A stretch of DNA of 64,000 nucleotides from Streptomyces sp. NBC_00376 (GTDB lineage Bacteria; Actinomycetota; Actinomycetes; Streptomycetales; Streptomycetaceae). The notes beneath the pieces are model-generated. The model made no database searches. It saw only the letters and a list, made by a program, of their open reading frames with translations, and had not been told where the DNA came from. Below, piece after piece: positions 7,516 through 17,300 of this stretch (position 1 is its first letter; each line of letters starts with the position of its first letter). A program made the translations under genes and the position numbers. The stretch spans positions 3,038,001 through 3,102,000 of the forward strand of contig NZ_CP107960.1 of assembly GCF_036077095.1 (NCBI RefSeq). The letters are read 5' to 3'.

Positions 7516-8463
7516 TCAGCCGACGCTGCCCGGCTTCGGGAGCGGCTTGCCGTACCAGAGTTCGATCAGGCGCGCCGCGATCGAGATGCCGAACGGGGGC
7601 AGGATCTCGCCCGATTCGAAGGCGGCCTTCAGGTCCTCGCGGGAGAACCAGCGGGCCTCCTCGATCTCCTCGCCGTCCACATTGATCTCGGACGAGGTGG
7701 CCCGTGCCATGAAACCGAGCATCAGGCTCGACGGGAACGGCCAGGGCTGGCTGGCGATGTACTCGACCTCTCCGACCGTGACCCCCGCCTCCTCGAACAC
7801 CTCGCGCGCCACCGACTGCTCGATCGACTCCCCCGGCTCGACGAATCCCGCGAGCGTCGAGAAGCGGCCCTCGGGCCAGTGCACCTGGCGGCCCAGCAGT
7901 GCGCGGTCCTGGTCATCGGTCACCAGCATGATCACCGCCGGGTCCGTACGCGGGTAGTGCTCGGCGCCGCAGGCCGGGCAGCGGCGGATGTGGCCGGCCG
8001 CCGCGATGACCGTGCGTTCGCCGCAGCGGGAGCAGAAGCGGTGCAGGCGCTGCCAGTTCTCCAGGGCCACCGCGTGCACCATCAGGCCCGCGTCGCGCGG
8101 GCCGAGCAGCAGACCGGCCTCGCGCAGGCCGGCCGGGCGGGCCGGCTGGTCCATGCGGCCGGGCAGGGAGTCCTTCTGGAGCGCGAAGTAGCTGACGCCG
8201 TCCTCGTCGGTGCCGAGGAAGTAGCGGTGGGTCTCGGTGACCGGGGCCTCGAAGGCCGGGGTCATGACGATCTCCGTACCGCCGTCGGCGGTGTCGTCGA
8301 TCAGCACCTGGCCGCCGGAGACGACGAACACGCGGGTGGTCGGGTGGCTCCACGCGGCGGACAGCCATGCCTCGTCGAGGCGGTGGTGCGCGGCGCGGTC
8401 GATGCCGCTGGGCGCAGTGAGACCGATGGGCCGGTCTGCGGTGGCGTTGTCGAAGGTGCTCAC
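7516..8463 (-). CDS. nudC: NAD(+) diphosphatase NudC
   Basis: The 315-aa Nudix hydrolase has a four-Cys zinc site (C144, C147, C162, C165), the Nudix box starting GFVEPGESIEQSVAREVFEE (206 onward) and the NudC signature SQPWPFPSS (about 238). It is predicted to split NAD(H) into NMN(H) and AMP, or to remove NAD caps from RNA. The GTG start at 8463 is preceded by an AGGA sequence. Downstream of the dipeptidase gene by 44 bp, it may be co-transcribed with it. Confidence 0.95.
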   Translation of the reverse strand: MSTFDNATADRPIGLTAPSGIDRAAHHRLDEAWLSAAWSHPTTRVFVVSGGQVLIDDTADGGTEIVMTPAFEAPVTETHRYFLGTDEDGVSYFALQKDSLPGRMDQPARPAGLREAGLLLGPRDAGLMVHAVALENWQRLHRFCSRCGERTVIAAAGHIRRCPACGAEHYPRTDPAVIMLVTDDQDRALLGRQVHWPEGRFSTLAGFVEPGESIEQSVAREVFEEAGVTVGEVEYIASQPWPFPSSLMLGFMARATSSEINVDGEEIEEARWFSREDLKAAFESGEILPPFGISIAARLIELWYGKPLPKPGSVG

Positions 8464-8507
8464 AGGTGCTTCCTACTCCCCCGGGATGGATCGGGTGTTC
8501 AGAGGAT

Positions 8508-9902
8508 TCAGCGGAGTGCGGCGGCCAGCTCGCCCCAGAGGTGCGCGGTCGTCTCCACACCCTTGAACAGAAGGCCGAGCTCGACCTTCTCGTTGGGGGC
8601 GTGCCAGCCGTCGGACGGTACGGAGATGCCCAGGAAGAGGACGGGCGCGCCGAGCACGTCCTGGAGGTCGGCGGCGGGTCCCGAGCCCCCTTCGCGGGTG
8701 AAGAGGATCTTCTGGCCGAAGGCCCGTCCCATGGCGCGGGCCACGGCCTGCAGGGCGGGGTGATCCAGCGGCGTCAGGCAGGGGCGGGTGGCCGGGGCGA
8801 AGGTGATCCGGTGCCGGACACCGGCCGGGACCCGGGCTTCGGCCCAGGCCCGGACCACCTGCTGGATGCGGTCGGGGTCCTGGCCCGCGACCAGCCGGAA
8901 GCTGAGCTTCACGAGGGCGGAGGACGGGATGATGGTCTTGCTTCCGGCGCCCTGGTAGCCGCCGCCGATGCCGTTGACCTCGGCGGTGGGGCGGGCCCAG
9001 ATGCGTTCGAGCGTGGAGTAGCCGGCCTCGCCCGACGCCGCGCGGGATTTGGCGGTGCGCAGCCAGGTGGCCTCGTCGAAGGGCAGCTCCGCGAAGAGCG
9101 CGCGCTCGGTCTCGGTGAGTTCTGCCACACCGTCGTAGAAACCGGGGATCGCGACCCGGCCGTCCGCGTCGTGCAGCGCCGCGACGAGCCGGGCGACGGC
9201 GGTCGCCGGGTTGGGGACCGCGCCGCCGAACGAACCGGAGTGGATGTCCTGCTCGGGGCCGTACAGCTCGATCTCGCACTCGGCGAGGCCGCGCATGCCG
9301 GTGCAGACCGTGGGGGTCGACTCGTCCCACATGCCGGTGTCGGAGACGATCACCGCGTCGGCGGCGAGCCGCTCGGCCCGCTCCTCGACCAGGGCACGGA
9401 AGTTCGGCGAGCCGGACTCCTCCTCCCCCTCGATCAGGAGCTTGAGGTTGACGGCGGGGGCGGTGCGGCCGGTGGCGGCGAGATGGGCCCGGACGCCGAG
9501 GGTGTGGAAGAACACCTGCCCCTTGTCGTCGGCGGCGCCCCGCCCGTACATGCGGCCGTCGCGGATCACCGGCTCGAACGGGTCGGTGTCCCAGCCGTCC
9601 TCGCGGGCGGCGGGCTGCACGTCGTGGTGACCGTAGACGAGGACGGTCGGGGCGTCCGGGTCCTCGGACGGCCAGTGGGCGTAGACCGCGGGGGCGCCGG
9701 GCGTCTCCCAGATCTCGGTGACCGGGAAGCCGGTCTCCTTGAGCTTGGCGGACAGCCACTCGGCGCTGCGCCGTACGTCTCCGTCGTGCTCCGGCTGGGC
9801 GGAAACGGACGGGATGCGCAGCCAGGCGGCGAGGTCGTCCAGGAAGGCTGTGCGGTGCTGCTCGGTGTACGTACGGACGGCGCTGTCCGGGGTGTCGCTC
9901 AT
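8508..9902 (-). CDS. M20 family dipeptidase
   Basis: The 464-aa zinc metallopeptidase of the M20 (PepV/CNDP-like) family shows the metal-binding VYGHHDVQPA (about 88), GRGAADDKGQ (about 120) and the catalytic/metal motif IEGEEESGSPNF (about 155). A lid domain occupies the middle (about 195-350). It probably hydrolyses cytosolic dipeptides; no signal peptide is present. The start ATG at 9902 has TAGGCT seven bases upstream and only a poor Shine-Dalgarno, so the transcript may be leaderless. Confidence 0.92.
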   Translation of the reverse strand: MSDTPDSAVRTYTEQHRTAFLDDLAAWLRIPSVSAQPEHDGDVRRSAEWLSAKLKETGFPVTEIWETPGAPAVYAHWPSEDPDAPTVLVYGHHDVQPAAREDGWDTDPFEPVIRDGRMYGRGAADDKGQVFFHTLGVRAHLAATGRTAPAVNLKLLIEGEEESGSPNFRALVEERAERLAADAVIVSDTGMWDESTPTVCTGMRGLAECEIELYGPEQDIHSGSFGGAVPNPATAVARLVAALHDADGRVAIPGFYDGVAELTETERALFAELPFDEATWLRTAKSRAASGEAGYSTLERIWARPTAEVNGIGGGYQGAGSKTIIPSSALVKLSFRLVAGQDPDRIQQVVRAWAEARVPAGVRHRITFAPATRPCLTPLDHPALQAVARAMGRAFGQKILFTREGGSGPAADLQDVLGAPVLFLGISVPSDGWHAPNEKVELGLLFKGVETTAHLWGELAAALR

Positions 9903-10087
9903 GGCCTTGAGCCTAGTGCCTCGCCCAGGGGCGTCTTCCCGCCCGCGGTACGGGGGCCTCGCCCCCGCGCTGCAGGGTGCCGTCGCACCCGCTGTGGCCG
10001 GATGCCTGCCGGCACTGTTCCTCCTCCAGTTGAATGGCTCCGCCGGGCAGCGCCCGGTGCCCGGCCGCGAGAGGGGTAGAGAGGGAG

Positions 10088-10828
10088 TTGAGCGCTTCAG
10101 GTGAGGGAACGCCGCCGAGCCGGCGGACCGGGGAAATTGCGGCGTGGGTCTCGGCGATCACCGCCGTCGTCGGTCTGCTGCTGGCGGTGTTCGGGGTCCC
10201 GCTCGTCGGCGGCTCCTCGGTCGGTCGGACCAACGCCGGCAATGCCGGCGCCCCGGACGCAACCGTCGGCCCCGACGCCACGCCCTCGGGGTCGTCACAG
10301 GCATCCCCTCCGTCACAGCCTTCTCCGCCGTCGCAGCCTGCTCCGCCGGCCGTGCCCAAGGGCTGGCACCGTGTCGGCGAAGGCGGCCTCACCGTCGTCT
10401 TCGCCCTGCCGGGCGGCTGAACCCGGAACAGGCGGAACAGCATCCAGAGCAACTGGAACTCCCCGGACGGCGCCCATGACATGAGCGTCAAACGGGACAC
10501 GTCGTACGGAGCGACCGCCCAGGCGGCCTCCGCCGGGCAGCTCGCCTGGTACCGGGACACGGCCAAGTCGTCGATGGCCGATCTCAAGGCCGTCTCGCAC
10601 ACCACCCGGCAGAACGGCCGCGGCGCCCTCTGGCTGGAGATCGACTACCACTGGGCGGGCCAGAGCGAAGCCCGCAAGCCTGTCGAAGTCTTCGTCGCGG
10701 GCAGGGCGGGCAGGGCGGGCCAGGTCTACCAGCTGCTCTTCGACACCGCCGCCCGTCCGGAGAAGCTCGCCATGCAGCAGCGGCTGTTCACGACCGCCCG
10801 CGCCCAGCTGCTGATCGACCGGGGTTGA
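10088..10828 (+). pseudogene. membrane-anchored protein split by an in-frame TGA
   Basis: One reading frame runs from TTG 10088 (or ATG 10034) to 10828 and is interrupted only by TGA at 10418-10420. Upstream of the stop are a single transmembrane helix (AAWVSAITAVVGLLLAVFGV), a Pro/Ser-rich linker and the start of a folded domain (GWHRVGEGGLTVVFALPGG). Downstream, in the same frame, the domain continues through SNWNSPDGAHDMSVKRDTS and WYRDTAKSSMADL to LLIDRG. This extracellular domain resembles the C-terminal domain found in Streptomyces Ser/Thr kinases and their stand-alone relatives. One base change (TGA to TGG, Trp) would restore a protein of about 246 aa. Causes to consider are a recent nonsense mutation, a sequencing error or readthrough. 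The ATG at 10481 could make only a domain fragment. Confidence 0.75.
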
Positions 10829-10837
10829 GGCCGGGGG

Positions 10838-13800
10838 CTAAGGACTCTCGTCCAGCAGGATCCGCTCCAGCTCCGCCCGGCCCGGGAGGCGGGTGGGGTG
10901 GACGGTCTCGCCGCTGCGCACGTACAGGAACGTGGCGGTGACATCGGTGAGCGGCAGGTCGTGCAGTTCCGCCCAGGCCAGGCGGTAGATCGCGAGCTGG
11001 AGGGGATCGGCGGTGTTGGTGCGGGTGGTCTTCCAGTCGACGATCTCGTAGGTGTCCCCGGTGCGGTACACCGCGTCGATGCGGCCCCGGACGATCCGGC
11101 CGGCCAGGGTGATCTGGAACGGCGTCTCGACGCGGTACGGGGTGCGGCGGGCGTACGGGGTGCGCTCGAAGGCCTCCTTGAGTGCGGCGAGGTCGCGCTC
11201 GTCGGCGATCTCGGCGTCGCTCTCGTCGCCGCCGGGCAGCTCGTCGGGGCCGAGCATGGGCAGCGGCAGCTCCTCGAAGCGGGACTCCACCCAGGCGTGG
11301 AAACGGGTGCCCCGGCGGGCCGCCGGCTGCGGTGGCCGCGGCATCGGGCGGGCCAGCTCCTGGGCGAAGCCGTCGGGGTCGTCGGCCAGCCGCAGCAGCT
11401 GGGTGGCGGAGAGCGACGCGGGTACGAGGACGTCGCGCACGGTGGCGCGGGCGCGGCGCAGCTCACCGGCGAGGGCGTCGAGGTCGCGGTCCCAGGAGGC
11501 GAGGGTGCGGGCTTCCTCGGGGGTGAGACGGTGCGTCCCGGGGTGGTGTTCCTCCGGGTGGTGCTCTCCGGCCGGCTCGGGGTGGCGCTCCCCGGGGTGG
11601 AGCTCCCCGGTGGGCTCGGGGGTACGGGCCGCGGGGATGTGCGGTGCGGGGGCGGGCGGCACCGGGGCCGAGGGGCGCTCCGTGGACAGTGCGTCCCAGT
11701 CGTCGGTTTCGTCGGGGAACGCCTCGTCGTCGTACCCGTCGTCGAAAGGCTCGTCGTACGGCTCGGGGGCAACGGACGGCGCCTCGTACGCGTCCGGTAC
11801 GCCCCCTGCCGTGGCCAGGGCCTCCAGGTGTGCCATCACCGTGTCCGCGGCGGCCCTGCGACGGGTCAGCGCGGTGTCGTCGAGAGGGAGCGGCCACGCC
11901 TGGTCGGCGGACCGCCCGTCGAGCGCCGGGTTCTCCTCGTCCTCGGCCGGTTCGTCGGCCCAGATCTCGATCTCGCCGTGTCCGGCCGCGCAGTGCTCGT
12001 ACAGCGCGTGCAGGAAGCCGGAAGGGCCGCGCGGCTTCTTCTGGGACGGGCCCCACCAGTGGCCGGAGCCGAGCAGCAGGGTGCGGGGTCTGGTGAAGGT
12101 GACGTACCCCAGGCGGAGCTCCTCGGTGTGCTGGTGCTCCTTCATCTCCTCCTTGAACGCCTTGAGCCCCTTGGCGTCCCAGGAGGGGACGTCGGGGAGG
12201 GTCGCCCGGTCCCCGCGCAGGGCGTGCGGGAGGACCTTCGACTGGGCGGTCCAGGCGTCACGGGACTGGCCGCTGGGGAACTGGCCGGCGACCAGGCCGG
12301 GCACGGCGACGACGTCCCACTCCAGGCCCTTGGACTTGTGGGCGGTGAGGACCTTGACGGTGTTCTCGCCGCCGGGCAGGGCGTTGTCCAGGCCCTTCTC
12401 GTACTGGACGGCGGTGCGCAGGAAGCCGAGGAAGGCGAGGAGGGTGGCGTCGCCGTCGACGGCTGCGAAGCGGGCCGCGACGTCGAGGAAATTGGCGAGG
12501 GTCTCGCGGCGGCGGGCGGCCAGGGCCTGCGGCGACGCGGAGAGCTCGACCTCCAGGCCGGTGGTGGCGAGGACCCTGTGCAGCACGTCCATCAGCGGGT
12601 CGGCCAGCGAGCGGCGCAGGTCGCGCAGTTCGGCGGCGAGGCGGGCGAAACGGATGCGGGCCTCGGTGGAGAACGGCAGCCCGTCGTCCTCCTCGCCGCC
12701 CGATTCGAGGAAGGTGTCCAGTGCGTCGGCGAGCGAGATCACCTCGGCCGGGTCGATGCCCTCGACGGCCTCGGCGAGCCGCCGGTCGGGGTCGAAGTCC
12801 TCGTCGTCGCCGTGGGCCGCGCGGTGGACCAGGAGCCGGGCCCGGCGGCCGAGCAGGGCCAGGTCGCGGGGGCCGATCCGCCAGCGGGGGCCGGTAAGCA
12901 GCCGGACCAGGGAGGCGTTGGCCCCGGGGTCCTGGAGCACCTCGCAGACCGCGACGAGGTCGGCGACCTCGGGCAGGTGCAGCAGCCCGGACAGGCCGAC
13001 GACCTCGACCGGGATGTCGCGGGCCACCAGCGCGGCCTGGATCTCCGGGAAGTCGCCCGCGGTGCGGCACAGGACGGCGATCTCGCCGGGTGCCTTGTCG
13101 GTCCGCACCAGGTGGGCGATCGAGTCGGCGAGCCAGCCGATCTCCTCGGCGTGGGTACGCAGCAGCGCGCAGCGGACGATGCCGTCGCGCTCGGCACCGG
13201 GTGCGGGACGCAGTGCCTCGACGCCCTCGTGCATGGCGCGCAGGGGTGCGGCGAGGCCGTTGGCGAGGTGCAGGAGCCTGCCGCCGCTGCGGCGGTTCTC
13301 GCTGAGGGAGTAGCGGGTCGCGGGGGCGCCGTCGGCGTGCGGGAAGTGGAGCGGGAAGTCGTCGAGGTTGGCTACGGAGGCGCCGCGCCAGCCGTAGATC
13401 GCCTGGCAGGGGTCGCCGACGGCGGTGACGGCGTGCCCGGTCCTTTCCTCCGGGCCGCTGCCGAAGAGGGCGGAGAGCAGCAGGCGCTGGGCGACGGAGG
13501 TGTCCTGGTACTCGTCGAGCAGCACGACGCGGAACTCGTCGCGCAGGATCGCGCCGACCTCGGGGCGGGTGAGGGCCAGCTCGGCGGAGAGCGCGATCTG
13601 GTCGCCGAAGTCGAGGAGGTCGCGGCTCTTCTTGGCCTCGCGGTAGCGCCGGGTCAGCTGGAGCAGCTCGCGGCGGGCCTCGGCGGTCTCGGGGATCTTG
13701 CGCAGCTCGGCGTTGCTCAGCCGGGCCGATTCGAGCGTGCGCAGGAGGCCGGTGTCGTACTCGGCGAGCTGTTCGGGGCGTACGAGGTGTTCGGCGAGCT

Positions 13801-14326
13801 CGGCGTCGAGTGCCAGCAGGTCGCTGACGAGGGTGGGGAACGACCTGGTCAGGGCCGGGTAGGGGCCGGGGGCCTCGCGCAGCACGCGGGCGGCGAGCTG
13901 GTAGCGGGTGGCGTCGGCGAGGAGGCGGGTGGTGGGTTCGAGTCCGATGCGCAGCCCGTGCTCGGTGAGGAGCCGGCCGGCGAACGCGTGGTACGTGGAG
14001 ATGCTGGGCTCGCCCGGGGGGTTGTCCGGGTCGATGGCGTCGGGATCGGTGACCCCGGCCGCGATCAGGGCCTTGCGGACGCGCTCGGCGAGCTCACCGG
14101 CCGCCTTGTTGGTGAACGTCAGCCCGAGGACCTGCTCCGGGGCGACCTGGCCCGTGCCCACCAGCCACACCACGCGGGCCGCCATCACCGTGGTCTTCCC
14201 CGACCCGGCTCCGGCCACGATCACCTGCGGGGCGGGCGGCGCGGTGATGCAGGCCGTCTGCTCCGGGGTGAACGGGATCCCGAGGAGCTCCTTGAGCTGC
14301 TCGGGATCGGTGATACGTGAGGACAC
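10838..14326 (-). CDS. adnB: helicase-nuclease subunit AdnB
   Basis: The 1162-aa UvrD-like motor carries a C-terminal RecB-type nuclease. Helicase motifs are VAGAGSGKTT (Walker A), LLDEYQDTSVAQ (Walker B), GDPCQAIYGWRGAS and HKSKGLEWD. The nuclease motifs are the His in TRFHAWVE, the Asp in GRIDAVY, VDWKT (D-x-K) and QLAIYR; all look intact. A His/Glu/Pro-rich insert (HPEPAGEHHPEEHHPGTH, about residue 985) separates motor and nuclease. With AdnA it forms the actinobacterial double-strand-break resection machine; the locus has been reported as essential in Streptomyces. The start is GTG at 14326. The 210 further upstream bases of the frame lie in the intergenic gap and the adnA 3' end. It lies 68 bp downstream of adnA. 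Its stop is 9 bp from the convergent split gene. Confidence 0.93.
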   Translation of the reverse strand: MSSRITDPEQLKELLGIPFTPEQTACITAPPAPQVIVAGAGSGKTTVMAARVVWLVGTGQVAPEQVLGLTFTNKAAGELAERVRKALIAAGVTDPDAIDPDNPPGEPSISTYHAFAGRLLTEHGLRIGLEPTTRLLADATRYQLAARVLREAPGPYPALTRSFPTLVSDLLALDAELAEHLVRPEQLAEYDTGLLRTLESARLSNAELRKIPETAEARRELLQLTRRYREAKKSRDLLDFGDQIALSAELALTRPEVGAILRDEFRVVLLDEYQDTSVAQRLLLSALFGSGPEERTGHAVTAVGDPCQAIYGWRGASVANLDDFPLHFPHADGAPATRYSLSENRRSGGRLLHLANGLAAPLRAMHEGVEALRPAPGAERDGIVRCALLRTHAEEIGWLADSIAHLVRTDKAPGEIAVLCRTAGDFPEIQAALVARDIPVEVVGLSGLLHLPEVADLVAVCEVLQDPGANASLVRLLTGPRWRIGPRDLALLGRRARLLVHRAAHGDDEDFDPDRRLAEAVEGIDPAEVISLADALDTFLESGGEEDDGLPFSTEARIRFARLAAELRDLRRSLADPLMDVLHRVLATTGLEVELSASPQALAARRRETLANFLDVAARFAAVDGDATLLAFLGFLRTAVQYEKGLDNALPGGENTVKVLTAHKSKGLEWDVVAVPGLVAGQFPSGQSRDAWTAQSKVLPHALRGDRATLPDVPSWDAKGLKAFKEEMKEHQHTEELRLGYVTFTRPRTLLLGSGHWWGPSQKKPRGPSGFLHALYEHCAAGHGEIEIWADEPAEDEENPALDGRSADQAWPLPLDDTALTRRRAAADTVMAHLEALATAGGVPDAYEAPSVAPEPYDEPFDDGYDDEAFPDETDDWDALSTERPSAPVPPAPAPHIPAARTPEPTGELHPGERHPEPAGEHHPEEHHPGTHRLTPEEARTLASWDRDLDALAGELRRARATVRDVLVPASLSATQLLRLADDPDGFAQELARPMPRPPQPAARRGTRFHAWVESRFEELPLPMLGPDELPGGDESDAEIADERDLAALKEAFERTPYARRTPYRVETPFQITLAGRIVRGRIDAVYRTGDTYEIVDWKTTRTNTADPLQLAIYRLAWAELHDLPLTDVTATFLYVRSGETVHPTRLPGRAELERILLDESP

Positions 14327-14394
14327 CCCAGAAAGGCTAACCGGACGCGCTGACAACCGGCGGCGCCGAAGAACCCCCGCCCCCGCTCGCTTGC

Positions 14395-17300
14395 TCACTC
14401 CAGGACGTGGCGGCCCTCCGGCTGGGCGCTGCACGAGGCCCGGAAGGCGCAGTGCGTGCAGTGCTGGCCGGTCGTGGGGGTGAAGCGTTCGTCCAGGACC
14501 CGGCCGGCGGCGGTGGCCAGCAGGTCGGAGACCCATTCACCGGCGAGCGGTTCCTGCGCCTGCACCTTGGGCAGTGCGTCACCGCCCTCCTTCTTGGGGG
14601 CGGGCTGGCGCAGCTGTACGAGTTCGGCGCCGCCGGGCTCGGGGCGCCTGCCGTCGAAGACCTCGTCGACCGCGCCTTCCCGGACGGCCAGCTGGTACAC
14701 GGCGAGCTGGGGGTGGCGGGCCACCTCGTCCTTGGTCGGGGACTGCTTGCCGGTCTTGAAGTCGACGACGTAGGCCCGGCCCTCGGCGTCCTGTTCGACG
14801 CGGTCCATGGAGCCCCGGATGCGCACCTCGTACTCCCCCGCCCCCAGCGTCACGTCGAAATCGTGCTCGCTCGCGGCGGGGGTGCGGCCGGTGCGGTCCA
14901 TGACGTGCCAGCGCAGGAAGCGTTCGAGGGCGGCCCGTGCCTGTTCCTTCTCCTGCCGGGACTTCCAGGGGGCGTCGAAGACGAGCCCGTCCCAGACCGA
15001 GTCCAGCCGCTCCATGAGGACGGCGAGATCGGCGGGGGTACGCCCGGAGGCCACCTCGTCGGCGAGTACGTGGACCACGTTGCCGAAGCCCTGCGCCGCC
15101 GTCGCCGGGGCGTCCGCCTTCACCTCGCGGCCGAGGAACCACTGGAGCGCGCAGGTGTTGGCGAGCTGGTCGAGCGCGCTGCCGGAGAGGGCCACGGGCT
15201 GGTCCCGGTCGCGGAGCGGGACGGCGGAGCGGGTCGGTTCGTACAGGCCCCACCAGCGGTAGGGATGGGCCGCGGGTACGAGCGGCTGGCCCTCGTCGTC
15301 GGTGAGGGCGGCGAGGCGGGCGAGACGGCGGGCGGCCTCCTCGCGAAGGGCGTCGGAGGCTTCGGGGTCGACGGTGGTGGCGCGGAGTTCGGCGACCAGC
15401 GCGGCGACGGCGAGCGGGCGGCGCGGCCGGCCGGTGACGTCGCGCGGCTCGGCGCCGAGCTCGGTGAGGAAGCGGGACGGCTGGTCGCCGTCGTCGGCGG
15501 GTGCCTTCACCGCGGTGACGACGAGCCGTTCGCGGGCGCGGGTCGCCGCGACGTAGAAGAGCCGGCGTTCCTCGGCGAGGAGGGCGCCGGGGGTGAGCGG
15601 TTCGGCCAGGCCGTCGCGGCCGATCCGGTCCGCCTCCAGCAGCGAACCCCGGCGGCGCAGGTCCGGCCAGAGCCCCTCCTGCACGCCCGCGACGACGACG
15701 AGGCGCCACTCCAGGCCCTTGGAGCGGTGCGCGGTCATCAGCCGTACGGCGTCGGGGCGCACCGTGCGCCTGGACAGGGTGTCGGCGGCGATGTCCTGGG
15801 CGTCGACCTCCTCCAGGAAGTTGAGTGCCCCGCGCCCGCCGGTGCGTTCCTCGGCGCGGGCCGCGGTGTCGAAGAGCGCGCAGACGGCGTCGAGGTCACG
15901 GTCGGCGTTGCGGCCGCCCGCGCCGCCGCGCAGCGCGGCGCGCTCCAGCCGGCCCGGCCACGGGGTGCCGGACCACAGTGTCCACAGGGCCTCCTCGGCG
16001 GTGCCGCCGCCTTCGAGGAGCTCGCGCGCCTTGCGCAGCAGCGCGCCGAGGCGCTGGGCGCCGCGGGCGTACGCCGGATCGTGCGCGACGAGCCGCTCGG
16101 GCTCGGCGAGCGCTCGGGCCAGCAGGTCGCCGGAGGGCGCCGGTACGCGGTTCCCTGCGGCCCGCTCCTCGTCGCGCAGGGCCCGGCCCAGTCGGCGCAG
16201 GTCGGCCGCGTCCATGGAGCCGAGGGGGGAGGCGAGGAGGGTCAGGGCGGTCTCGGTGTCCAGCCAGGAGGACGTCTCCGCCGCTGGGTCTTCCGCCGTC
16301 GCGCCCTCCGCCGCCGGAGCGTCGGCCGCGCCCTCCGCGCCCTCCGCACCCTCCGCACCCTCCGCACCCTCCGCAGGCGAAGCCTCCTCCGCGCCCGGCG
16401 CACTCCCGCGCAGGGCCGCCGTGGCGACCGCGCGCAGGGCTGTCAGGAGCGGGGCCACCGCCGGTTCGTGGCGCAGGGGAAGGTCGTCCCCGTCGACCTC
16501 CAACGGCACGCCCGCCGACGTGAGGGCCCTGCGCAGCGACGGGAGGGTGCGGCCGCCGGCCCGTACGAGCACCGCCATCTCGTTCCACGGGACGCCGTCC
16601 TCCAGATGTGCCCGGCGCAGCAGATCGGCGATGTTCTCCAGCTCGGTGGAGGCGGTCGGGTAGGTGTACGCCTCCACGCTGCCGCCCTCGCGGACCGCGG
16701 TGAGCTCGCGGTGGGCGCGGACCTTCGCTGCGGGCAGCCGGGTCAGCGGCATCCGGCGGGTGAGCAGCCGGGTGGCGGCCAGCAGCTTCCCGCCGGAACG
16801 CCGCGAGGTGGTGAGCACGCCGACCGGGGCCGGGGCGCCGTCCGCCCGCCGGAACGTCTCCGGGAAGTCGAGGATGCCGTTCACGTCGGCGCCCCGGAAC
16901 GCGTAGATCGACTGGTCCGGGTCGCCGAAGGCGATCAGGTCCCGGCCGCCCCCCGCGCCCGGGGCGCTCCCCCGGTTGCCGGCCAGCGCGTGCAGCAGCC
17001 GTACCTGCGCCGGGTCCGTGTCCTGGTACTCGTCGACGAACACCGCGTCGTACTCCCCCGCGAGCAGCGCCGACACCTCGGGGCGCTCCGCGAGCAGCAC
17101 GGCCCGGTGCACCAGCTCCGCGTAGTCCAGCACCCCCTGCGCGTCCAGCACGTCCAGGTATTCGGCGAGGAAGTCTGCGGCGGCCCCCCAGTCGGGGCGG
17201 CCGGTGCGGCGGGCGAAGGCGGCCAGCGCGTCCGGCCCCAGGCCCAGCTCGCGGCTGCGGGCCAGCACCGCTCGTACCTCGTCGGCGAAGCCACGGGTGG

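Noticed and set aside
10418..10420. Selenocysteine or programmed readthrough at TGA
   Set aside because: No SECIS-like hairpin was evident and no selenoprotein family matches; a TGG-to-TGA change or sequencing error is simpler.
10898..14320. 1140-codon plus-strand open frame opposite adnB
   Set aside because: Antisense shadow: the minus strand carries full helicase and nuclease motifs, while this frame is Gly/Val/Arg-rich with no domain.
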